Of a stretch of 6,716 bases of DNA, positions 1 through 6,603 are shown one piece after another. Position 1 is the stretch's first letter. Each line of letters begins with the position of its first letter. The position numbers and the translations under genes are program-made. The notes beneath the pieces are model-generated. The model did no database searches and was not told where the DNA came from. It was given only the letters and a program-made list of their open reading frames with translations. The stretch spans positions 1 through 6,716 of the forward strand of contig WFQY01000187.1 of the NCBI GenBank assembly GCA_015486815.1. The letters are read 5' to 3'. This DNA is from Phycisphaerae bacterium. Its GTDB lineage: Bacteria > Planctomycetota > Phycisphaerae > JAAYCJ01.

Positions 1-1702
1 GTGGATTTCCGATGACGGCATCAAAGCCCGGGTTTTTACCGGAAAAAATCTCGGGAAATTCTGCCTGCCAATCGAAGGCATTGATTCTATATTGCTCCTC
101 CTCGTCGAGAAAATTCATCTGTTTATTCTGATAAAAATCCGGACCTATAAGAGAATTTCCACATTTGATATTGTTAGATAAATCTGGCAATGCACGTTGA
201 TGAAAAAATCTTAATTGCTGTTCTAATGCCTGTTTGTTTTCTCCTTCGAGAACCTTCAGCAGCAGCGACAATTTGGTTACCTCGACTGCTTGCGAGTCAA
301 TATCGACACCATAGATGTTATTGAGTAAAATTCGTTTTCGTTCATTAGTGGTCAGTTTCCACAGACCGGTGGCATCTTGATAAATTCTCGGATTCCTGCC
401 TTTCGCCCATTTCTCCGGCTCATTTTGCGAGTAAAAGTCCCGATGCCAATCGAGCAGATACTGATATGCCCCGAGCAGGAACGATCCGGAGCCACAGGCA
501 GGATCGAGAATTTTAATTTTTGCTACCTGATTGGGTGTTTTATTTTCCACCAGCTTGCCAACAGTATTTTTGACAATATACTCGACAATATATGTCGGTG
601 TGTAATAAATACCACCTGCTTTTTTAACTTCGGGTTTTTCTTCAACCTTAGCTTGGTGGGCTTTGGTCAAACGAATAACCTTCCCTAAAAACTGCTCATA
701 GACCTGGCCAAGGATGTCTGCAGGCAGTACGGAAAATTCATATGGGCTTTCAGGATAGTACAAAGATTTAATAATAGTTTTTAGAGGCTTATCATCTATG
801 GTTAGGTTGAGTGTAAGTTCGTCTGGCGGTTCTGGTCTTCCTTTTTCGCGAATAAAATGAAACAATCCTGAATTATATCTTTCGTCTGCTCGATGAAAAA
901 TTTCGCAAAGCCGTTGATAGACTTCACCGCCATTAAGCATCGCCATAAGCTGACCATACTGCTCGATGCCTCTGTCCTCACAAATTCGCAAAAAGATAAT
1001 TCGGTCGATAGTTCTCTGAATGGCAAAATTGAGCTCACGATTGGTTAACCGAGGATTTCTCAAAGCAATATTCTTTGCGAGAATTTCCCGCCAATGACTG
1101 ATTTCCTCAAGAAACGCAGCGTCAACTTCAGCGGTACCTTTTTTTCGTCTGGTTGATTCTGCAAATTTATCAAATGAACCTTTAAGGATTTCTTCACGTG
1201 CGAAAATAGATGCTATTTCATCCCATCGTTTTAAATAATCGGCATATTTACAATAGAAAATTCGGGCTTTCGATGGTGAATCTTGCTTACTGGGTCTTAT
1301 CCGACAGTCATAAACGGCAAATTCTTCAAAATCCGTCAATATGGAAAGAGGCAACTTAGCTGACCATGCATATCTCCGTAATTGAAATGCTGGATGGGTA
1401 TCTTCTTTTATATTCACAGCTGGTTTTTTCGCCTCTACGAAAAATTTTCTTACACCACCGATTCTGAAACAATAGTCGGGAGCTTTGGTAACGCCACCTA
1501 TTTTAATAGCATCTTCGTGAATTACATCTTTATATGCTTCTGCATATCCTTGTGCATTATCCATATCCCAGCCAAGAGCTTTAAAAAAAGGATCGATAAA
1601 TTCCTTACGCAGCTGAGATTCTTTATATTGGCCTGACTGATACGCATCGATATTACGTTCAAATCGTTCGATCAATTCAACGATTTCTTTAGGTACGCCC
1701 AT
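1..1702 (-). CDS. Type IIG-like restriction-modification enzyme (PD-(D/E)xK nuclease fused to Eco57I-like N6-adenine methyltransferase), N-terminal part, cut by window edge
   Basis: Read from ATG at 1702-1700, the minus strand is open without a stop for 567 codons to the left edge. Residues 30-135 look like an HsdR_N-type nuclease: P75-D76 followed by FFVEAKKP (E90, K92) is the PD...ExK catalytic signature. Residues 220-250 carry the helical segment FLRICEDRG seen in Eco57I-class proteins. GIYYTP (364-369) is the motif X region, DPACGSGSF (400-408) is the AdoMet-binding motif I, YGVDID (464-469) is the next acidic strand, and the window ends inside motif IV (GNP-P, from residue 565). One chain should therefore cut DNA and methylate adenine. 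The rest of the methyltransferase and the target-recognition domain, perhaps half the protein, lie beyond position 1. Family members are usually around 900-1200 residues. I see no frameshift, and both catalytic signatures are intact. The ribosome binding site is weak (GGGG about 12 bases upstream). A BREX PglX-type methyltransferase is less likely because of the N-terminal nuclease motif. Confidence 0.9.
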   Translation of the reverse strand, partial: MGVPKEIVELIERFERNIDAYQSGQYKESQLRKEFIDPFFKALGWDMDNAQGYAEAYKDVIHEDAIKIGGVTKAPDYCFRIGGVRKFFVEAKKPAVNIKEDTHPAFQLRRYAWSAKLPLSILTDFEEFAVYDCRIRPSKQDSPSKARIFYCKYADYLKRWDEIASIFAREEILKGSFDKFAESTRRKKGTAEVDAAFLEEISHWREILAKNIALRNPRLTNRELNFAIQRTIDRIIFLRICEDRGIEQYGQLMAMLNGGEVYQRLCEIFHRADERYNSGLFHFIREKGRPEPPDELTLNLTIDDKPLKTIIKSLYYPESPYEFSVLPADILGQVYEQFLGKVIRLTKAHQAKVEEKPEVKKAGGIYYTPTYIVEYIVKNTVGKLVENKTPNQVAKIKILDPACGSGSFLLGAYQYLLDWHRDFYSQNEPEKWAKGRNPRIYQDATGLWKLTTNERKRILLNNIYGVDIDSQAVEVTKLSLLLKVLEGENKQALEQQLRFFHQRALPDLSNNIKCGNSLIGPDFYQNKQMNFLDEEEQYRINAFDWQAEFPEIFSGKNPGFDAVIGNP

Positions 1703-1739
1703 ACAATTTATACCCCATCAATGCCTTTACTAAAAAGTT

Positions 1740-1745
1740 ATTATA
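1740..1745 (-). promoter_or_regulatory. Extended -10 element (TGGTATAAT), second promoter candidate for the restriction-modification gene
   Basis: On the minus strand a perfect TATAAT preceded by TGG, the extended -10 form, lies 37 bases upstream of the ATG of the restriction-modification gene. No good -35 box is present at 17 bases (a T-run instead), so it would depend on the extended -10. It lies downstream of the better-formed promoter at 1768-1796; the two could be alternative starts. Confidence 0.35.
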
Positions 1746-1767
1746 CCAAAAGGTGAAGGACGAAAAA

Positions 1768-1796
1768 AGTATACTTATTGCAAGATAATCTGTAAA
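1768..1796 (-). promoter_or_regulatory. Sigma70-like promoter for the restriction-modification gene (TTTACA-N17-TATACT)
   Basis: Read on the minus strand, TTTACA (1796-1791) and TATACT (1773-1768) are each one base from consensus and are separated by exactly 17 bases. The predicted start near 1761 would leave a leader of about 58 bases before the ATG at 1702. The direction and distance fit the restriction-modification gene, giving it transcription independent of the metabolic operon upstream. Boxes were identified by eye only. Confidence 0.5.
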
Positions 1797-1855
1797 CTCC
1801 ATCCTGCCCGGCGATGTCAATTCCGGATTTAGGTTAATAGTCTTTAGCCCTTGCC

Positions 1856-1887
1856 TTTAAGCTAATAGCTACGGACTAATAACTAAC
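1856..1887 (-). repeat. Dispersed intergenic repeat, copy 1 (inverted relative to copy at 6648-6679)
   Basis: The reverse complement of this stretch aligns over 32 bases without gaps to 6648-6679, with 27 matches by eye. The best-conserved core is GTAGCTATTAGCT. The core contains the near-palindrome AGCTA-A-TAGCT. The flanks do not align, so the unit ends about here. More TAGC/TTAG-rich sequence lies beside it (1831-1850), perhaps from decayed copies. I infer a small dispersed intergenic element, not a functional gene. Confidence 0.6.
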
Positions 1888-1904
1888 GACTCATTCATGG
1901 GAAC

Positions 1905-1935
1905 TCGACATTTAGCATTTTTCATTCGACATTTA
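1905..1935. repeat. Short direct repeat TCGACATTTA (two copies)
   Basis: TCGACATTTA occurs at 1905-1914 and again at 1926-1935, a period of 21 bases. The intervening AGCATTTTTCAT has similar composition. It lies just beside the dispersed repeat at 1856-1887 and may be part of the same low-complexity repeat cluster. Confidence 0.45.
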
Positions 1936-2028
1936 ATCCCAAAGGATTTTTTATTTTTTTTCATTTTTTATAGCCAATGGCCAGCTAATCAGTTAGGCCG
2001 GTTTCGACAAAAAATTTGCCCCCGAAAT

Positions 2029-2057
2029 TTGGCATTTCTGTTTTAGCGTGGTATATT
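2029..2057 (+). promoter_or_regulatory. Rightward sigma70-like promoter (TTGGCA-N17-TATATT), opposite to all genes
   Basis: TTGGCA (2029-2034) and TATATT (2052-2057) each differ from consensus by one base and are 17 bases apart. The -10 is preceded by TGG, the extended form. An A/T tract at 2008-2016 sits upstream of the -35 like an UP element. The predicted start is near 2063, at the foot of the stem-loop at 2061-2089. Transcription would run through the boxA-like sequence and then antisense into the 3' end of the oxidoreductase gene. There is no coding region for it to serve in this window. Confidence 0.5.
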
Positions 2058-2060
2058 TTA

Positions 2061-2089
2061 AATGGAGGCTGATCCTCTCAGCTTCCATT
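2061..2089 (+). other. 12-pair stem-loop at the predicted start of the rightward transcript
   Basis: AATGGAGGCTGA (2061-2072) pairs with TCAGCTTCCATT (2078-2089) across a five-base loop, TCCTC. In a plus-strand RNA all twelve positions pair, one of them as G-U (2067 with 2083). In a minus-strand RNA that pair becomes an A-C mismatch, so the structure favours rightward transcription. No T-run follows on either strand, which argues against an ordinary terminator. A smaller hairpin, GTCAG/CTGAC (2100-2114), follows. Confidence 0.55.
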
Positions 2090-2145
2090 GTTGCGAGCAG
2101 TCAGCTCATCTGACATCTCATCTCAAATCGTAAATTAAATCGTTC

Positions 2146-2162
2146 GCTCTTTGACAATTTAG
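2146..2162 (+). promoter_or_regulatory. boxA-like antitermination element (GCTCTTTGACAATTTAG)
   Basis: The sequence closely matches the boxA of bacterial rRNA leaders; the E. coli form is TGCTCTTTAACAATTTA, with one substitution over GCTCTTTRACAATTTA. In rRNA operons boxA RNA binds NusB and S10 and keeps polymerase from terminating early. Here it lies about 90 bases downstream of a good promoter, in the position expected of an rRNA leader, but what follows is the antisense of the oxidoreductase C-terminus. The match is seen directly. Its function is inferred, and a chance match in AT-rich DNA is possible. Confidence 0.4.
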
Positions 2163-2165
2163 TTA

Positions 2166-5012
2166 TTAGCTGTACCAGCTTGCCAATATCGAAATCGGAT
2201 GATAGCTAGGCAACGAAGATATATGCTCAAGCTGCATTCTACAAGCACTGCATTCGCTTACAAGGGCATCGGCATTGCTCTCGGCAATAGCAAACTTCAG
2301 CATATCAGCGATTTTGTCGGTTATATCGTATTTGTCTTTTCGCATACCGTAAGTGCCCGCTAATCCGCAGCAGTTATCGGGCAGATGTTCGACCGTTAAA
2401 CCATCGATTGCCTTAAGTAACTCAAAGCCCGGCTGACCAATCTCGAGCAGCCTAAGATGACACGGACAGTGATATGCGATTTTGAAATCGAGTTTGTTGT
2501 GCCCTTTGTTCAGCTTGTTTTGCTGATATAGCTGATATAAAAATTCGCAACCCGAATGAGTCTTGTCAGCTATTTGTTTGACCCTTTCGTCATCGATGAG
2601 ATATTTGTATTCCGATTTGAGACACAAAGTAGCGGTCGGCTCGAATGACAATATCATATCCGTCTGATCGATATATCGATGGATATGCTCTACATTAAAT
2701 TCCGCTGATTTTCGTGCCTCTTCGATATAGCCATAAGCAATAGCAGGCATATTGCTGCTACACTGGTCGGGGATGATTAACCTTATGCCATTATGACTAC
2801 AAACTTTTATAATATCTTCCGCCAGCTGCCTACTGTGATATCTTGCGAAGACATCGACAAACCAGATCGCATCGAATTGTGGATTTTTCGGTGCGTATTT
2901 ATCCGCTAATTTTCGTAACAAATCAAGTGTGCCGGGAAACGCAAACGGTGGCATCGACCTGCGGGAGTCGATACCGATGAATAATTCCATAAGCTTTTGC
3001 ATACCTTTGCGCGATGTAACAAAATTGGAAATCGGAGCGAACTTGCTCGATAACCATTCCATATATTCGCTATTGACGAGAAATCGCTCGACAAATTTTT
3101 TGCCTTTGAGTTTATTACGCTTTGTTCGCAGCTCGATTATCATTTTGGGTATCTGCACACCACTCGGACAATCTCGCAGACAGTTGCCGCAGAGAATACA
3201 GCTATCGATTACCCTTTGTGCCGCTGGCGAGATTAAATCTTTATCATCAAGCATACCAGCAACATATTCGCGAATCAGATTTGCCTTGGCTCGAGGTGAG
3301 CTATATTCATCGCCAATCGCACGGAATATCGGACACATTAGCTGCGAACGGTCATAAGATTTGCATTCGCCACAACCGCTACAAATATCCGCAAGCGTGA
3401 ATATATTCTCACCGTCGAAATTTAGTTCCGTTTTGTTGCGTATCGGTATCGCGCTAAGGTCATCGCGAAGATTATTCATCGGCAGGTTGGTATCGGTTAC
3501 GATAATTTTCCCCGGGTTCATTAACTCAGCGGGGTCAAGAAAATGCTTTACTGTCTCCATCAAATCATACGCTTGGCCATATTGCTTTCGCAATGCCCAG
3601 CTTCTCGTTATTCCCGTGCCGTGTTCGCCACTTATCGTTCCGCCAAGCGACCAGACAAGCTCGAATACCTCTCGACCAAGCGAAGCAAGCTTTTTTCGTT
3701 CCTGCTGATTATGCAAATCGAGGAATGGGCGGATATGAAGCTCGCCTGCCCCCGCGTGAGCATAATAGCTTGCGTCTAACCGATACTTTTCGAACAATTT
3801 CATCAAACCCGTTAAATATTCGGGCATCTTCTCAGGAGCTACCGCAATGTCTTCGATAAGCGGAATGGGCTTACCCGATGCGCTCTGACGATAAAGCAGA
3901 GGTACTGCGCTCTTTCTTGCATCCCAGTGCCTTTTCTGCTCGTAAGGGTCGGTAATTTCCGTAAGCCAAACGTGTTGCGAAAATTCCTTTTCTAATCTCT
4001 TCGTACATTTCGATAGCTGATCGTATATCTGCTCTTCGTCATCGCCGGCAAATTCTATCATCAATGATGCCTTTGCTTCCGGTAGTATTTTTGCTAACTC
4101 GGGATTTGATGATCTTGCCAGTTTCAGTACGCTTTCGTCCATTAACTCGACAGCTGCGGGGTCATATTCGAGAATAATACTCAACGCACGAGCCATCAAA
4201 ATCATATCATCGAAATTAGCAGAAAGGACATGTTTGATTTTCGGTGCTTTGACGAGTTTGAGTTTCGCTTCGGTGAATATTCCGAGCGTGCCTTCCGAGC
4301 CCGGAAGCAATTTCAGCAGGTCAAAACTGCTTTTGTTAAGGGCAGCTTTGAGATTATATCCCGCCCGATTACGCGAGACCTTAGGCCAATGCTGAGCTAT
4401 AAGCCTGCGATGCGGTGAAATCAATTTGTATAGCTGATTTTCAATTTGATGCCAGTTATCATCGCCCGTAGTAATCAATCTGCCATCAGACAATACGACA
4501 TTTAAGCTCAGCAAATTATCGCTGCAATATCCGTATTTAAGCGAATGGGCACCGGTGGCATTGTTCGATACCGATCCGCCAACCGTCGCACGCGAGCCAC
4601 TCGATGGGTCGGGTCCGAATTGCAAACCCATCGGCCTTGTGCGATTATTTATCTCGTCCAGTATAGCACCCGGCTGAACTCTTACCCAGCCTTCATCAAT
4701 ATTGGTTTCCAAAATCGATGTCATATATCGTGAAAAGTCGATTACGATACCGTTGGTAAGAGCCTCGCCCGCCAGCCCCGTGCCAGCTCCGCGAGCTGTC
4801 AGCGGAATAGACGTTTCTTGTGCGAATATGGTTAGTTTGATAATATCTTCTTCATCCTGCGGGCAAACGACAGCTGACGGTATAAGACGATATATACTCG
4901 CATCGGTGCTATATAAAAGTCGGGTTACTTTATCGTCGAACACATCACCTTTGATCAGGCTTTTGAGTCTTCGCCCCAAGAGCCTGCTATCTATCGAGCT
5001 TGTATGTGTCAT
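2166..5012 (-). CDS. Fused FAD-linked oxidase and iron-sulfur (GlcD-GlcF / D-lactate dehydrogenase type) oxidoreductase
   Basis: This 948-residue protein should oxidise a 2-hydroxy acid (D-lactate, glycolate or D-2-hydroxyglutarate) at FAD and pass electrons through iron-sulfur clusters to the respiratory chain. Residues 43-255 form the PCMH-type FAD domain, with ARGAGTGL (73-80) and GPDPSSGSRATVGG (133-146). Residues 285-503 are the FAD-oxidase C-terminal domain, with HAGAGELHIRP (419-429), SGEHGTG (461-467) and LMNPGK (497-502). Two 4Fe-4S motifs follow: C544/C547/C550/C560 and C605/C608/C611/C615-P. The CCG-type region (about 715-930) has C849/C851, C881-C882-G and C921/C924 in its second half. 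The first half keeps only C751 before MPAIAYG, a variant I believe is common in this subfamily. No signal peptide or membrane helix is visible, so it is probably cytoplasmic and membrane-associated through partners. The ATG follows AGGA by 7 bases and lies 13 bases after the DUF2283 stop, indicating cotranscription. YdiJ-like D-2-hydroxyglutarate dehydrogenase is an alternative; the substrate cannot be assigned from sequence. Confidence 0.92.
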   Translation of the reverse strand: MTHTSSIDSRLLGRRLKSLIKGDVFDDKVTRLLYSTDASIYRLIPSAVVCPQDEEDIIKLTIFAQETSIPLTARGAGTGLAGEALTNGIVIDFSRYMTSILETNIDEGWVRVQPGAILDEINNRTRPMGLQFGPDPSSGSRATVGGSVSNNATGAHSLKYGYCSDNLLSLNVVLSDGRLITTGDDNWHQIENQLYKLISPHRRLIAQHWPKVSRNRAGYNLKAALNKSSFDLLKLLPGSEGTLGIFTEAKLKLVKAPKIKHVLSANFDDMILMARALSIILEYDPAAVELMDESVLKLARSSNPELAKILPEAKASLMIEFAGDDEEQIYDQLSKCTKRLEKEFSQHVWLTEITDPYEQKRHWDARKSAVPLLYRQSASGKPIPLIEDIAVAPEKMPEYLTGLMKLFEKYRLDASYYAHAGAGELHIRPFLDLHNQQERKKLASLGREVFELVWSLGGTISGEHGTGITRSWALRKQYGQAYDLMETVKHFLDPAELMNPGKIIVTDTNLPMNNLRDDLSAIPIRNKTELNFDGENIFTLADICSGCGECKSYDRSQLMCPIFRAIGDEYSSPRAKANLIREYVAGMLDDKDLISPAAQRVIDSCILCGNCLRDCPSGVQIPKMIIELRTKRNKLKGKKFVERFLVNSEYMEWLSSKFAPISNFVTSRKGMQKLMELFIGIDSRRSMPPFAFPGTLDLLRKLADKYAPKNPQFDAIWFVDVFARYHSRQLAEDIIKVCSHNGIRLIIPDQCSSNMPAIAYGYIEEARKSAEFNVEHIHRYIDQTDMILSFEPTATLCLKSEYKYLIDDERVKQIADKTHSGCEFLYQLYQQNKLNKGHNKLDFKIAYHCPCHLRLLEIGQPGFELLKAIDGLTVEHLPDNCCGLAGTYGMRKDKYDITDKIADMLKFAIAESNADALVSECSACRMQLEHISSLPSYHPISILASWYS

Positions 5013-5019
5013 CTGATTT

Positions 5020-5023
5020 TCCT
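5020..5023 (-). promoter_or_regulatory. Ribosome binding site of the FAD/iron-sulfur oxidoreductase
   Basis: AGGA on the minus strand sits 7 bases upstream of the ATG at 5012, in the 13-base gap after the DUF2283 stop codon. It supports 5012 as the start and translation from a shared message. Confidence 0.6.
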
Positions 5024-5025
5024 GA

Positions 5026-5250
5026 TTATGCTACTTCGTGTTTAGCAGGTGCCAGTTCAAGGATTATATTCTCTTTTTCCGTACCAAGTAATTTAGATGC
5101 ATCGAGAATTTCGAGTCCCGCCAGAAGGCCGTCAGCTCCGAAATCCGCTATAATTCCATGTCCCAAATCTTTGTTATTTGCTTGGCCCGGTTTAAGATCA
5201 CGAAGTTGAATATATAATGCATCGACATCAGCGTCATAACTGATTTTCAT
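5026..5250 (-). CDS. DUF2283 family small protein
   Basis: This 74-residue acidic protein fits DUF2283. Its N-terminus has the family pattern YDADVDALYI (5-14). GIIADF (32-37) and then GLEILDAS (45-52) follow, where the family usually shows a short beta strand, a turn and a strand ending in E-I-L-D-A-S. The usual size is about 60-75 residues, so it is complete. The biochemical function of the family is unknown to me. Some members occur near toxin-antitoxin genes, but no toxin partner is visible here. It starts 23 bases after the citrate synthase stop and ends 13 bases before the oxidoreductase, and AAAGGA lies 8 bases upstream of its ATG. It is therefore translated as the middle member of a metabolic operon. 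No signal peptide, cysteine pair or membrane segment is seen. Confidence 0.85.
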   Translation of the reverse strand: MKISYDADVDALYIQLRDLKPGQANNKDLGHGIIADFGADGLLAGLEILDASKLLGTEKENIILELAPAKHEVA

Positions 5251-5258
5251 TCAATATT

Positions 5259-5264
5259 TCCTTT
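5259..5264 (-). promoter_or_regulatory. Ribosome binding site of the DUF2283 gene
   Basis: AAAGGA on the minus strand lies 8 bases before the ATG at 5250. It falls inside the 23-base gap after citrate synthase and fixes the start of this small gene. Confidence 0.6.
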
Positions 5265-5273
5265 CATAGCATA

Positions 5274-6440
5274 TTACCGTTCTTCCATAGGGGTGTATTT
5301 TAGGTCTGTCGGACCGGTATATACCGCTCGCGGGCGGAAGATTCTACTGTTTGGCAGATATTCCAATATTCGAGCGACCCAGCCTGCGACTCTGCTTACA
5401 GCGAAAATCGGAGTAAACAGCGAAGTATCTATTCCAAGCGAGTTGTAAATCAGCCCGCTATAGAAATCGACATTCGGAAAAATACCCTTACTGCCATACG
5501 CCTTTACTACCTCGTCTTCAACAACTTCCGCTATTTTATAAAGATCGCTTTTGCCGGCTTGCTCGCATATTTCCTTGGCATATCGTTTGAATATTCTCGC
5601 ACGCGGGTCATAGACTTTGTAAATTCTATGCCCGAATCCCATAATTTTTACCTTATTTTTGATACAATCTTGTACCCATTTTCTCGCTTCGGTTTCGGAG
5701 GTCAGCTTAATCAGATTTTCCAGACTGAATTCGTTAGCACCACCGTGAAGCGGGCCTTTGAGCGAACATATCCCCGCACAGATTGCGGAATACATATCGC
5801 TTAGCGTACTGGCGACCACCATAGATGTAAATGTCGATGCGTTCATTCCGTGGTCAGCGTGCAAAATCAAAGCCATATCCATTACTTTGGTTGTCAGCTC
5901 ATCGGGAATCTCTCCGCTTATCATATACATAAAGTTCTCAGCGTGGCGGAGGTCTTTCCGCGGAGCTATAATATCCTGATTTTTTCGTATTCGCGCAAGC
6001 ATAGCGGTAACGCTGGCGAGTTTTGAAATCAGCTTTATGCCCGCCTGTGTGCCGATTTCAACGTTATTAATTGTAATCGGATCGAAGCAGCCAAGCGATG
6101 ATACTGCGACTTCGAGCTTGCTCATCGGGTGAGCTGTTGTTGGTAGTTTTTTCAATATATCTATTATTTTCGGGTCGATATCCCGATTTTCTTTCAGTTG
6201 GCGGTCGAATTCATCAAGCTCATCTTTCTGAGGTAGCTTACCGAAAATGAGCAGATAGGCGGTTTCCTCGAAGCTCGAATGTTCCGCAAGGTCTGCTACA
6301 TCGTAGCCTCTATACACGAGTTTGCCTTCTTGGCCATCGACATAACCTATGCTGCTTTCGTTAGTTATGGCGCCTTCGAGACCTCGCCCAAGCGTTACGG
6401 TAATCGGAAAATCCACCTTGCCACCATATTTGAATGCCAT
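5274..6440 (-). CDS. gltA: Citrate synthase
   Basis: This 388-residue enzyme condenses oxaloacetate with acetyl-CoA to citrate, the entry step of the TCA cycle, in the cytoplasm. The three catalytic residues are present: H232 in GPLHGGANE, H271 in GFGHRIYK and D325 in FPNVDFYSG. ILHADHGMNAST (192-203) and the substrate-binding arginines in DPRAR (278-282) and WVARILEY (354-361) also match. The N-terminal GLEGAI...YVDG...YRGYD pattern (20-47) is typical of the short citrate synthases of about 370-390 residues, so the gene is complete. An in-frame TTG one codon upstream (6443) is possible, but ATG at 6440 is preferred because AAGGAG lies 8 bases upstream of it. It is the first gene of the apparent operon with DUF2283 and the FAD/iron-sulfur oxidoreductase. 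A 2-methylcitrate synthase (PrpC) cannot be excluded from motifs alone, but no propionate-pathway genes are nearby. Confidence 0.95.
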   Translation of the reverse strand: MAFKYGGKVDFPITVTLGRGLEGAITNESSIGYVDGQEGKLVYRGYDVADLAEHSSFEETAYLLIFGKLPQKDELDEFDRQLKENRDIDPKIIDILKKLPTTAHPMSKLEVAVSSLGCFDPITINNVEIGTQAGIKLISKLASVTAMLARIRKNQDIIAPRKDLRHAENFMYMISGEIPDELTTKVMDMALILHADHGMNASTFTSMVVASTLSDMYSAICAGICSLKGPLHGGANEFSLENLIKLTSETEARKWVQDCIKNKVKIMGFGHRIYKVYDPRARIFKRYAKEICEQAGKSDLYKIAEVVEDEVVKAYGSKGIFPNVDFYSGLIYNSLGIDTSLFTPIFAVSRVAGWVARILEYLPNSRIFRPRAVYTGPTDLKYTPMEER

Positions 6441-6448
6441 CAATTTTG

Positions 6449-6454
6449 CTCCTT
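6449..6454 (-). promoter_or_regulatory. Strong ribosome binding site deciding the citrate synthase start
   Basis: AAGGAG on the minus strand is 8 bases before ATG at 6440 but only 5 before the alternative TTG at 6443. The spacing and the better start codon favour ATG. Confidence 0.7.
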
Positions 6455-6493
6455 CCTAATACATCCCAAAAAACGGTTTTATTCAAACCAAAT

Positions 6494-6523
6494 ATTTTAA
6501 CGAATTTTCATCGAGTTCGCCAA
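6494..6523 (-). promoter_or_regulatory. Candidate operon promoter (TTGGCG-N18-TAAAAT)
   Basis: On the minus strand TTGGCG (6523-6518, four of six consensus bases) and TAAAAT (6499-6494, five of six) are 18 bases apart. A start near 6487 would give a leader of about 47 bases before citrate synthase. It is the best-spaced pair upstream of the operon, but the boxes are only moderate and the region is AT-rich. Confidence 0.35.
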
Positions 6524-6603
6524 GAAATTATTGACAAAATTGCAAATCACAAGCAACATCAGATAACATCGGATTATAATTTTTGGTGATAGATAATAAA
6601 ATA

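Larger units (their letters stand above)
1703..2165. other. 463-base intergenic region between the oxidoreductase and restriction-modification genes
   Basis: I find no protein gene here on either strand. It holds two leftward promoter candidates for the restriction-modification gene (1740-1796), one copy of a dispersed repeat (1856-1887), a 10-base direct repeat (1905-1935), a T-rich tract (about 1947-1970), and a rightward promoter, hairpin and boxA-like assembly (2029-2162). The T-rich tract follows a weak 5-pair stem, AATCC/GGATT, at 1935-1948. No convincing Rho-independent terminator for the oxidoreductase operon is visible: neither hairpin downstream of its stop is followed, on the minus strand, by a T-run. 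Confidence 0.7.

Noticed and set aside
377..688. Plus-strand open frame of 103 codons
   Set aside because: It is antisense to the methyltransferase motif region of the restriction-modification gene, has no recognisable domain or ribosome binding site, and the minus strand carries the conserved motifs.
802..1038. Minus-strand open frame of 78 codons
   Set aside because: It is an out-of-frame reading within the restriction-modification gene; the true frame carries FLRICEDRG through the same stretch.
1935..1970. Rho-independent terminator on the plus strand (AATCC/GGATT stem then T-rich tract)
   Set aside because: The stem is only five pairs, and no plus-strand gene or promoter lies upstream of it in the window; the T tract is interrupted.
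2166..2400. rRNA or CRISPR array expected after the boxA-like leader
   Set aside because: The sequence is the C-terminal coding region of the oxidoreductase in antisense; no rRNA helices and no regularly spaced repeats are visible.
2929..3357. Plus-strand open frame of 142 codons, and smaller ones across 3122-5016
   Set aside because: All are antisense to the oxidoreductase, whose FAD and iron-sulfur motifs lie in the minus frame; no family resemblance on the plus strand.
6441..6443. TTG start codon for citrate synthase giving a 389-residue protein
   Set aside because: ATG one codon later has the better spacing (8 bases) from AAGGAG and is the commoner start.
6531..6580. Plus-strand promoter from TTGACA (6531-6536) and TATAAT (6575-6580)
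   Set aside because: The boxes are 38 bases apart, far too long for one promoter, and neither has a good partner at 16-19 bases.
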